Assembly: GCF_001544875.2 (NCBI RefSeq)
Contig: NZ_FCOA02000008.1
Coordinates: 177,620-241,619, forward strand
DNA: 64,000 nucleotides
Origin: Caballeronia hypogeia
GTDB lineage: Bacteria; Pseudomonadota; Gammaproteobacteria; Burkholderiales; Burkholderiaceae
Reading direction: 5' to 3'
Below the pieces are notes generated by a model that was not told the origin of the DNA, did no database searches, and was given only the letters and a program-made list of their open reading frames with translations. Positions within the stretch are counted from its first letter, which is position 1. Every line of letters begins with the position of its first letter. The translations under genes and the position numbers were made by a program. Shown in pieces: positions 57,522 through 64,000 of the stretch.

Positions 57522-58016
57522 GTCGAAACCGGGACGGCGCATCCATACGTGCGGAATGCCGTCCTCGTCGTGCACGCCCGACGACGGCACGAACCCGAAC
57601 GCGCCGTAGAAGCCCTGCAGATGCGCCTGCGCGTGCAGGCTGATCGGCTCGGCGGGCCATTGCTTCAGGATGTGCTCGAGCGCGCGCGCGAGCATCGCGT
57701 TGCCGAGCTTGAGGCCGCGGAATTTCGCGGTCGTCAGCACGCGGCCGATGCGAACGTCCTTCTCGCTCTCGTCGGGATGACCCGGCAACAGCACGCGCAG
57801 ATAACCCGCCAGCGCGGCACGCTTGCCCTCCTCGGCTTCACCGTAGGCGAACAGATGCCACGCATCGATATCGAGCCCGTCGATATCGCCATACACGCAG
57901 TTCTGCTCGACGACGAACACGGCGCTGCGCGCGGCGAGCATGTCGTAGACCTCGGTGGTCGTGAGATCGTCGAAGCGCTTCCAGCGCCATTCGAGTTGGG
58001 AAAGTCGGTCGGTCAT
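57516..58016 (-). CDS. GNAT-family N-acetyltransferase (ElaA-like)
   Basis: 166 residues. ElaA-type GNAT: WRWKRFDDLTTTEVYDMLAA at the N-terminus, FVVEQNCVYGDIDGLD, then the acetyl-CoA loop RVLTTAKFRGLKLGNAMLAR and the C-terminal FYGAFGFVPSSGVHDEDGIPH. Substrate unknown. It converges with the ctaG gene, overlapping it by 6 bp. Confidence 0.9.
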   Translation of the reverse strand: MTDRLSQLEWRWKRFDDLTTTEVYDMLAARSAVFVVEQNCVYGDIDGLDIDAWHLFAYGEAEEGKRAALAGYLRVLLPGHPDESEKDVRIGRVLTTAKFRGLKLGNAMLARALEHILKQWPAEPISLHAQAHLQGFYGAFGFVPSSGVHDEDGIPHVWMRRPGFDS

Positions 58017-58102
58017 GGGAATCGGATGCTGAAGGTTTCCGAGATTATGCCGTGTGGCGAAGGGACGCGAATGTCGTACCCGAAAGGCATGCCGGAAAAA
58101 GA

Positions 58103-58128
58103 AAAAGCCCTGACGGATCAGGGCTTTT
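58103..58128 (-). terminator. Terminator of the tRNA Gly-Gly-Cys array
   Basis: Eleven-pair stem AAAAGCCCTGA / TCAGGGCTTTT, loop CGGA; on the minus strand a U-tract follows. Five nt after the tRNA-Cys 3' end. Confidence 0.9.
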
Positions 58129-58132
58129 CGAG

Positions 58133-58206
58133 TGGAGGCGCGGACCGGAGTCGAACCGGTCTAAACGGCTTTGCAGGCCGCTGCATAACCGCTTTGCTAC
58201 CGCGCC
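58133..58206 (-). tRNA. tRNA-Cys (anticodon GCA)
   Basis: 74 nt on the minus strand: acceptor GGCGCGG/CCGCGCC, anticodon stem-loop CGGCC-TGCAAAG-style arm giving GCA, T-loop TTCGACT, discriminator T and encoded CCA. Last tRNA in the array after uvrC-pgsA. Confidence 0.95.
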
Positions 58207-58250
58207 GTATGCGGTTCCGGCTGCCGGTCATGATGCCGGCTCATTCACCA

Positions 58251-58280
58251 AACAAAAAGGGAAGCCTGGCTTCCCCTTTG
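58251..58280 (-). terminator. Terminator-like hairpin between tRNA-Gly and tRNA-Cys
   Basis: On the minus strand AAAGGGGAAGC / GCTTCCCTTT (one bulged base) with a small loop, followed by TTTTTG. It would reduce read-through into tRNA-Cys. Confidence 0.6.
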
Positions 58281-58282
58281 AC

Positions 58283-58358
58283 TGGAGCGGGAGACGAGTC
58301 TCGAACTCGCGACCTCAACCTTGGCAAGGTTGCGCTCTACCAACTGAGCTACTCCCGC
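58283..58358 (-). tRNA. tRNA-Gly (anticodon GCC), copy 2
   Basis: 76 nt: acceptor GCGGGAG/CTCCCGC, D-arm AGCTCAGTTGGTAGAGC, anticodon arm CAACC-TTGCCAA-GGTTG (GCC), T-loop TTCGAGA, discriminator T, encoded CCA. Differs from the other copy by one T-loop base. Confidence 0.96.
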
Positions 58359-58439
58359 ATTATCCTGCGACGCTGCTACTGCCAGTTTCCGATACGCGCT
58401 CGATGATTCAGCGCGGGGAATATCGAAAACTTTTAAATC

Positions 58440-58515
58440 TGGAGCGGGAGACGAGGCTCGAACTCGCGACCTCAACCTTGGCAAGGTTGCGCTCTACCAA
58501 CTGAGCTACTCCCGC
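58440..58515 (-). tRNA. tRNA-Gly (anticodon GCC), copy 1
   Basis: 76 nt, same cloverleaf as the copy at 58283-58358 but with C instead of A at the last T-loop position (TTCGAGC). First tRNA of the array in transcription order, 182 bp downstream of pgsA. Confidence 0.96.
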
Positions 58516-58697
58516 ATTTTTACTACCGAACTCTTTTGCCTTCGCTTCGCTGTTTGCGTCGCGCCGCGCATCAGAGAAACGAGATTATGTAGAAGCTAAA
58601 GAAGGCTGTCAACTGTTTTGTGAGAGGAATTTTTCTCTTCGACGCATTTTTTCGCGATACGCCCTTTTCGTGCCCGGTTCAGCACCTTCCGCAGCCT

Positions 58698-59294
58698 TTA
58701 CAGCATGCCGCCGCGCTCGCGAATCTGCGGCCATGCGAGCTTCATGTAGTAGAGCATCGACCAGACCGTGAGGACCGCCGCCACATCGATGAGCCACAGG
58801 CCCCACACGCGCGTGTCGATCACCCATTGCGTGCCGGTGATCTTGAGCGGGCCGTAGAACAGCAGCATCGGAATGGCGACCATCTGACACACGGTCTTGA
58901 ACTTGCCGAGCTGATTCACCGCGACGCTCTTCGATGCGCCGATCTGCGCCATCCATTCGCGCAGCGCGGAAATGGTGATCTCGCGCCCGACGATCACGAG
59001 CGCGATCACCGCGTTCAGTCTCGACAGCTGCACCAGCACGAGCAGCGCGGCGGTGACCATCAGCTTGTCGGCGACCGGATCGAGGAACGCGCCGAACGCC
59101 GAGGTCTGGTTGAGCTTGCGCGCGAGGAAACCGTCGAACCAATCGGTGAGTGCGGCGAGCACGAAGATGACCATGCCGAGCAGATTCCTGTGCTCCGGGC
59201 TCATCATCATGTCCGGCAGATAGAACACGCCCACGACGAGCGGAATCAGCACGATTCGCAGCCACGTCAGGAAGATCGGTAAATTGAACGGCAT
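58698..59294 (-). CDS. pgsA: CDP-diacylglycerol-glycerol-3-phosphate 3-phosphatidyltransferase
   Basis: 198-residue membrane enzyme making phosphatidylglycerol phosphate. The CDP-alcohol phosphatidyltransferase motif D-x2-DG-x2-AR-x8-9-G-x3-D-x3-D is complete (DWFDGFLARK ... AFGAFLDPVADK). ATG 59294 (MPFNLPIFLTWLRI) is the family start. Between uvrC and the tRNA array, matching the E. coli uvrC-pgsA-glyW-cysT order. Confidence 0.96.
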   Translation of the reverse strand: MPFNLPIFLTWLRIVLIPLVVGVFYLPDMMMSPEHRNLLGMVIFVLAALTDWFDGFLARKLNQTSAFGAFLDPVADKLMVTAALLVLVQLSRLNAVIALVIVGREITISALREWMAQIGASKSVAVNQLGKFKTVCQMVAIPMLLFYGPLKITGTQWVIDTRVWGLWLIDVAAVLTVWSMLYYMKLAWPQIRERGGML

Positions 59295-59405
59295 GGGCGA
59301 TACGCGAAAAGAGCGACATGTAAGGGAGCCGCCATTGTGCCGCGTCGGTCCGGCGCTCACAAGGCGACGTCGGGGCCGGGGCGGCTCGCGAGCCGGCCAG
59401 CGGAA

Positions 59406-61547
59406 TCAATGCAACTGACGATAAATCTGCTGCGCTAGTGCAAGCGATATGCCTTCGACGCTCGCCAGATCCTCGACGCTCGCCGCCTGCACGCCGCGCA
59501 ATCCACCGAAGCGCGATAGCAGACGTTGCCGCCGCTTCGCGCCGACGCCTTCCAGTTCTTCGAGCCGCGAGGTCTGGCGCGCCTTCGCGCGCTTCGCGCG
59601 CATGCCGGTGATCGCGAAACGGTGCGCCTCGTCGCGGATCTGCGCGACCAGCATCAGCGCCGCGCTTTCCTTGCCGAGTTCCAGCGCGCCGCGCCCGTCC
59701 GCGAACACGAGCGTTTCCAGCCCGACCTTGCGCCCTTCTCCCTTCGCGACGCCGACCAGCATGCCGTGATCGAGCCCGAGCTCCGAAAAAACCTGGCGCG
59801 CGATCTCGACCTGACCCTTGCCGCCATCGATCAGCACGATGTTCGGCAGCGTGCCCCCCGCCGCGACCGGCTCGGCGGCGTCGGGCGTGATGTTGGAATC
59901 GGCGGCGTCATCGGGTTGCAGGGTCGTGGCTTCGTCGTTGGCGTTCGCCGCGGCCTGCGCGACCATTTTCTCGTAACGGCGCGTGAGGACCTGGCGCATC
60001 GCGGCGTAGTCGTCGCCGGGCGTGATGCCGTTGATGTTGTAGCGGCGATATTCGCCCGACTGCATTTTGTGATGGTGATAGACCACGCAGGATGCCTGCG
60101 TCGCCTCGCCCATCGTATGGCTGATGTCGAAGCACTCGATGCGCAATTGAGCGAGATCGTCCATCTCCATGGAAAGCGTGTCGGCGAGCGAGCGCGTGCG
60201 CGCCTGCTGCGAGCCCTGCTCCGACAGGAGCCGCGCGAGCGCGAGCTTCGCGTTCTGCTCGGCCATCGAAAGCCATACGCGTTTCTGGCCTTGCGGCTGA
60301 CGCAGCAGCGTGACCTTGTGCCCGGCCTGCTCGATCAGCAGATCGACGAGCTGGCGGCTCGACGGCGCGTGACTCACGACCAGCACCGGCGGCACGCGGT
60401 TGCCGATGTAATGCTGCGCCATGAACGCTTCGAGGACTTCGGATTCGAGCGCGCCTTCGCGGGCTTCGGGTTCGGCTTCGGCTTCGGACATCGCGATCTC
60501 TTCGACGGGAATCTCCGTGGCGCGCGCGCCGTGCTCGGCTGCCTGCACGATCGCTTCGCCGTCGGACGGCGTGCTCGCGTCGAGGTCGGAGATATCGGCG
60601 ACTTCGGGCAGATCGTCCTCGTCGTCCAGCGCCATCGCGCTTTCGACGTGCGTCGGGAAATACGCCTTGTCGCCGAGATGCCGGCCGCCGCGCACCATCG
60701 CGAGATTCACGCAGACCTTGCCGCCAAGCGCGACGACCGCGAGGATATCGACGTCGCTCTCGCCGCCCACTTCGATCGCCTGCTGATGCAGCACGGTCGA
60801 GAGCGAACTCATCTGATTGCGCACCGCCGCCGCCTGCTCGAACTTCAGATCGGCGGCGAACGCGTGCATCTTCTGTTCGAGCTCCTTCATCACTTCGCCC
60901 TGCCGGCCGAGCAGAAAGCGCGACGCGTTCGACACGTCGCGCGCGTAATCCTCTTCGTTGATCAGCCTCGTGCAAGGCGCGGTGCAACGTCCGATCTGAT
61001 GCAGCAGACAAGGCCGCGTGCGGTTGTTGAACACGGAATCCTCACACGTGCGCAACTGGAACACGCGCTGCAGGATCTGGATGCTCTCGCGCACTGCCCA
61101 CGCGCTCGGGAACGGGCCGAAGTACTGGTTCTTCTTGTCCACCGCGCCCCGGTAATACGCCATGCGCGGAAACTTGTGCCCGGTGAGCTTCAGGAACGGA
61201 TACGACTTGTCGTCGCGAAACAGGATGTTGTAGCGCGGCGCGAGCGCCTTGATCAGATTGTTTTCGAGCAGCAGCGCTTCCGCTTCCGAGCGCGTGACGG
61301 TCGTCTCGATCTTGCGGATGCGCGTGACCATCATCGCGATGCGCGGCGAATGCAGCGTCTTCGTGAAGTAGCTCGACACGCGCTTCTTCAGGTTGCGCGC
61401 CTTGCCGACGTAGAGCACGTTGCCGTCACGGTCGTAATAGCGGTAGACGCCGGGCAGATGCGGCAATTGCGCAAGCGTCTTCTTCGGGTCGAAATCCGGT
61501 TCGGGATCGGGCGTGCGATCGGGTTCGTGTGCGGCGGAATCAGTCAT
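59406..61547 (-). CDS. uvrC: Excinuclease ABC subunit C
   Basis: 713 residues, about 100 longer than E. coli UvrC. Makes both incisions in nucleotide excision repair. GIY-YIG nuclease (about 33-48, [18 protein letters not shown]), Cys-rich region, UVR domain (about 213-248), RNase H-like endonuclease with [11 protein letters not shown], and C-terminal helix-hairpin-helix pair. The extra length is an acidic Glu/Ala-rich insertion at about 303-372 and a second low-complexity insert just before [14 protein letters not shown] 61547 chosen; the extension to 61595 is unlikely. Confidence 0.96.
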   Translation of the reverse strand: MTDSAAHEPDRTPDPEPDFDPKKTLAQLPHLPGVYRYYDRDGNVLYVGKARNLKKRVSSYFTKTLHSPRIAMMVTRIRKIETTVTRSEAEALLLENNLIKALAPRYNILFRDDKSYPFLKLTGHKFPRMAYYRGAVDKKNQYFGPFPSAWAVRESIQILQRVFQLRTCEDSVFNNRTRPCLLHQIGRCTAPCTRLINEEDYARDVSNASRFLLGRQGEVMKELEQKMHAFAADLKFEQAAAVRNQMSSLSTVLHQQAIEVGGESDVDILAVVALGGKVCVNLAMVRGGRHLGDKAYFPTHVESAMALDDEDDLPEVADISDLDASTPSDGEAIVQAAEHGARATEIPVEEIAMSEAEAEPEAREGALESEVLEAFMAQHYIGNRVPPVLVVSHAPSSRQLVDLLIEQAGHKVTLLRQPQGQKRVWLSMAEQNAKLALARLLSEQGSQQARTRSLADTLSMEMDDLAQLRIECFDISHTMGEATQASCVVYHHHKMQSGEYRRYNINGITPGDDYAAMRQVLTRRYEKMVAQAAANANDEATTLQPDDAADSNITPDAAEPVAAGGTLPNIVLIDGGKGQVEIARQVFSELGLDHGMLVGVAKGEGRKVGLETLVFADGRGALELGKESAALMLVAQIRDEAHRFAITGMRAKRAKARQTSRLEELEGVGAKRRQRLLSRFGGLRGVQAASVEDLASVEGISLALAQQIYRQLH

Positions 61548-61663
61548 GCAGCGAATCAACGCGAGTAGGCGGGGACGGTACGCGCATGCAAGCATGCGGC
61601 GGGCCGCGGTCGGTATCTTTAGAATCGCCAGTTTAGAACATTACGCCGCGCGCCTTGGTCCCC

Positions 61664-62830
61664 ATGACTACGCATCCCGACGCCACGAAAGCCCCGGAAC
61701 TCGCCTGCGACATCTTCTGCGCGGTGGTCGACAACTTCGGCGACATCGGCGTGTGCTGGCGGCTCGCGCGGCAATTGCGCGCCGAGCACGGCTGGCGCGT
61801 GCGCCTTTTCGTCGACGATCTGAAGGCGTTTCACACACTCTGCCCCGAGGTCGATACGTCCCTCGCGCGGCAGGAGGCGCACGGTATCGAGATCGAACAC
61901 TGGCGCGAGCCGCATCACGCGGGCGAGACGCTTGCCATCGCGGATGTCGTGATCGAGGCGTTCGCGTGCGAGTTGCCGCACGCGTATATCGCCGCGATGG
62001 CGCGCCGCGATCCGAGGCCGGTGTGGATCAACCTCGAATATCTGAGCGGCGAGGACTGGGTCGCGGATTTCCACATGCGGCCGTCGCCGCATCCGCGTTA
62101 TCCGCTGGAGAAGAGCTTTTTCTTTCCGGGACTCGGCGCGGGCACGGGCGGCGTGCTCAAGGAGCGCGATCTCGACACGCGCCGCGAACGCTTCGACGTT
62201 TCCGCGTGGTGGCGCGAGCGCGTGGGCATCGAGCGGCCGGACGACGGGCGAACGGTCGTGTCGCTGTTCGCTTACGAAAACCCCGCGGTCGACGCCCTGC
62301 TCGCCCAATGGCGCGACTGCGACGCTCCGATCACGCTGCTCGTGCCCGAAGGACGCATTTCCGGCGCGCTCGCGCGGTTTTTCGGGTTGCCGGCGTTCGC
62401 GGCGGGGGCATCGGCGCGTGCGGGAGCGCTGGAAGCGCACGCACTCGGCTTCGTCGAGCAGCCGCGCTTCGACGAGCTTTTATGGGCAGCCGACATCAAC
62501 TTCGTACGCGGCGAGGACTCCTTCGTGCGCGCGCAATGGGCCCAGAAGCCGGTCGTCTGGCACATCTATCCGCAAGCGGACGACGCCCACGTCCCCAAGC
62601 TCGACGCCGCGCTCGACCACTACACGCGCACGCTCGACGCTCCGGCGCGCGGCGCGGTCACGCGCTTCTGGCACGCGTGGAACGGCGCGGGCGCGCCCGA
62701 CTGGACAGATTTCTGGGCTCATCGGCAGGCTTTGACCGCGCGCGCGGTGCGCTGGTCGGAAGAATTGGCCGACGTCGGCGATCTCGCGAGCAATCTGGCC
62801 GCGCACGTCGCGGCGCGCATGGCGCGCTGA
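61664..62830 (+). CDS. earP: EF-P arginine rhamnosyltransferase EarP
   Basis: 388 residues of the DUF2331/EarP family (GT-B, inverting), which transfers rhamnose from dTDP-rhamnose to Arg32 of EF-P. The signature VVDNFGDIGVCWRLARQL has D23 and D27 at the spacing of the two essential N-terminal Asp of the family; PRPVWINLEYLSGEDWV and the late NFVRGEDSFVRAQWA donor-binding segment are conserved. ATG 61664 is preferred over TTG 61655. Divergent from uvrC, 230 bp upstream of efp. Confidence 0.95.
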   Translation: MTTHPDATKAPELACDIFCAVVDNFGDIGVCWRLARQLRAEHGWRVRLFVDDLKAFHTLCPEVDTSLARQEAHGIEIEHWREPHHAGETLAIADVVIEAFACELPHAYIAAMARRDPRPVWINLEYLSGEDWVADFHMRPSPHPRYPLEKSFFFPGLGAGTGGVLKERDLDTRRERFDVSAWWRERVGIERPDDGRTVVSLFAYENPAVDALLAQWRDCDAPITLLVPEGRISGALARFFGLPAFAAGASARAGALEAHALGFVEQPRFDELLWAADINFVRGEDSFVRAQWAQKPVVWHIYPQADDAHVPKLDAALDHYTRTLDAPARGAVTRFWHAWNGAGAPDWTDFWAHRQALTARAVRWSEELADVGDLASNLAAHVAARMAR

Positions 62831-63060
62831 AATCACGCCGATGCGCCCTTCGCGCCGCACCATCCGACTCGCCAAATAAGCAAAAACTCAGTTAAAATAA
62901 GCGGTTATCCAAGGAAGCAGGTCGCGGCATCACGCTCTTACGCGTTCGCGCCAGGGACACAATTCCGCACGGCGGGCAGCCGGAAAATCCGCGTCAGCGT
63001 CGCCGTCGTCGATTCAATCCAGGCCTTCAGGCCAAATCCATTCGTACAGGACCCAGTTTT

Positions 63061-63618
63061 ATGAAGACCGCACAAGAACTCCGCGTCGGCAACGTCGTCA
63101 TGATCGGCAACGATGCCATGGTCGTGCAGCGCGCCGAGTACAACAAGTCGGGCCGCAACGCAGCGGTCGTCAAGATGAAGTTCAAGAACCTGCTGACCGC
63201 GGCCGGCATGGAAACCGTCTACAAGGCGGACGACAAGTTCGACGTGGTCGTGCTCGAGCGCAAGGAAGTGACGTACTCGTACTTCGCCGACCCGATGTAT
63301 GTGTTCATGGACGCCGACTACAACCAGTACGAAGTCGAAGCCGAAATGATGGGCGACGCGCTCAATTACCTCGAAGACGGCATGGCTTGCGAAGTCGTGT
63401 TCTACAACGAGAAGGCCATTTCGGTCGAATTGCCGACCACGCTGGTCCGCGAGATCGTCTACACGGAACCGGCCGTCAAGGGCGACACGTCTTCGGGCAA
63501 GGTGCTCAAGACCGCCAAGCTGAACACCGGCTTCGAACTGCAAGTGCCGCTCTTCTGCAATATCGGCGACAAGATCGAAATCGACACCCGCACGAACGAA
63601 TATCGCAGCCGCGCGTAA
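63061..63618 (+). CDS. efp: Elongation factor P
   Basis: 185 residues, three beta-barrel domains. Rescues ribosomes stalled at polyproline. The tip of the first domain has Arg32 (NKSGRNAAV) instead of Lys, the EarP-dependent rhamnosylated subtype, consistent with earP upstream. Promoter-like TAAAAT at 62893-62898. A strong terminator follows. Confidence 0.98.
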   Translation: MKTAQELRVGNVVMIGNDAMVVQRAEYNKSGRNAAVVKMKFKNLLTAAGMETVYKADDKFDVVVLERKEVTYSYFADPMYVFMDADYNQYEVEAEMMGDALNYLEDGMACEVVFYNEKAISVELPTTLVREIVYTEPAVKGDTSSGKVLKTAKLNTGFELQVPLFCNIGDKIEIDTRTNEYRSRA

Positions 63619-63679
63619 GCGCAACGTCGGCGAAAGCCGGGCGGTGCGGGCGGTGCGAGTCACCGTCCGGCATCACAAG

Positions 63680-63710
63680 AAAAGCGCCCCTTCGCGGGCG
63701 CTTTTTTCTT
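63680..63710 (+). terminator. Terminator of efp
   Basis: Nine-pair stem AAAGCGCCC / GGGCGCTTT with a short loop, then TTTCTTTT; about 60 nt after the efp stop. Confidence 0.9.
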
Positions 63711-63884
63711 TTGCATGAATTTTTTGACAATTTCAGGCAAACTTTACCGCTCGCACCCCTTTTCCTTCGAACCGGCATCGACGCAGAAACCGGCCTTCGC
63801 CCCATGCGGCACGCTGACATCGGAAAAATTAACTGCGTGGCACGCTTTCTGCTCGATCAGCCAGATCAGGATTTCAGAAACGAC

Positions 63885-64000
63885 ATGCGAACCACGCCTT
63901 ACAACCGGATCCGGCTTCTGTTCGTCGCGGCGCTCGCGTGCCCGGTGCTGGCGTTCATCGGCGGTTGCAAGTCGGCTGACACGGCGCCAGCATCCGCCGC
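63885..64000 (+). CDS. Lipoprotein, N-terminal fragment (runs off window)
   Basis: ATG 63885 opens MRTTPYNRIRLLFVAALACP and a lipobox IGGC (Cys28), then KSADTAPASA, an Ala-rich start of the mature chain. Only 38 codons are visible, so the function cannot be told. No strong ribosome site. Confidence 0.55.
   Translation, partial: MRTTPYNRIRLLFVAALACPVLAFIGGCKSADTAPASA

Noticed and set aside
58283..58515. The two tRNA-Gly copies as direct repeats of a mobile element
   Set aside because: The repeat is limited to the tRNA genes, and the array position matches known pgsA-tRNA synteny.

Overview
The window is an ordinary-looking stretch of a high-GC betaproteobacterial chromosome. Gene order, protein similarity and markers such as EarP with EF-P Arg32, OlsB, and the block greA / yhbY / rlmE-ftsH-folP-glmM / pstSCAB-phoU-phoB-phoR / ppk / ppx point to Burkholderia sensu lato (Burkholderia, Paraburkholderia or Caballeronia). 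The sequence alone does not let me choose the genus. Almost every base belongs to a recognisable core gene. There is no CRISPR array, prophage or large mobile island.

Layout. 1-6.5 kb: alaS (partial, minus), a CaiB/BaiF CoA-transferase, a glycine-zipper lipoprotein, glnS, an orphan amino-acid-type binding protein and a NUDIX hydrolase. 6.5-13 kb is the most accessory-like part: a small surface-antigen-like protein, a lipoprotein di-haem peroxidase divergent from a secreted phosphoesterase, a GntR regulator divergent from a CynX-type MFS carrier with a perfect inverted-repeat operator and a coupled leader peptide between them, and a degenerate stand-alone receiver protein. 13-19 kb: tRNA-Arg, uppP, a 28-residue membrane peptide, an aldose-epimerase-like protein, an NlpD-like LysM/LytM lipoprotein, small lipoproteins, tRNA-Pro, sixA and olsB.

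19-30 kb is a phosphate block: ppx and ppk (divergent), then phoR, phoB, phoU, pstB, pstA, pstC and pstS on the minus strand, with a good Pho box placed 10 bp upstream of a -10 element before pstS. With olsB (phosphorus-free membrane lipid) and polyphosphate metabolism next door, about 12 kb concerns phosphate supply and storage. 30-42 kb: glmM, folP, ftsH, rlmE, yhbY, a DUF4149 protein, greA, carB and carA, i.e. cell-wall precursor, folate, proteostasis, ribosome and pyrimidine/arginine housekeeping. 42-48.7 kb: mltD, gloB, a methyltransferase, rnhA, dnaQ, tRNA-Val and two membrane proteins.

48.8-56 kb: a GT4 glycosyltransferase, an 811-bp gene-free AT-richer gap, an ABC exporter, a decayed IS110-type transposase and the coupled otsB-otsA trehalose genes. 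56-64 kb: a SCO1-like copper chaperone with CtaG (cytochrome oxidase assembly), a GNAT acetyltransferase, a tRNA Gly-Gly-Cys array downstream of uvrC-pgsA, earP with its substrate gene efp, and the start of a lipoprotein gene cut by the window edge.

I did not find a convincing new multi-gene system. The observations most worth following are small: the GntR operator plus 11-codon leader peptide at 11158-11259, the 28-residue membrane peptide at 14529-14615, the palindrome at 17036-17064, the degenerate receiver at 12469-12924, and a nested RNA-like structure beside the IS110 remnant.
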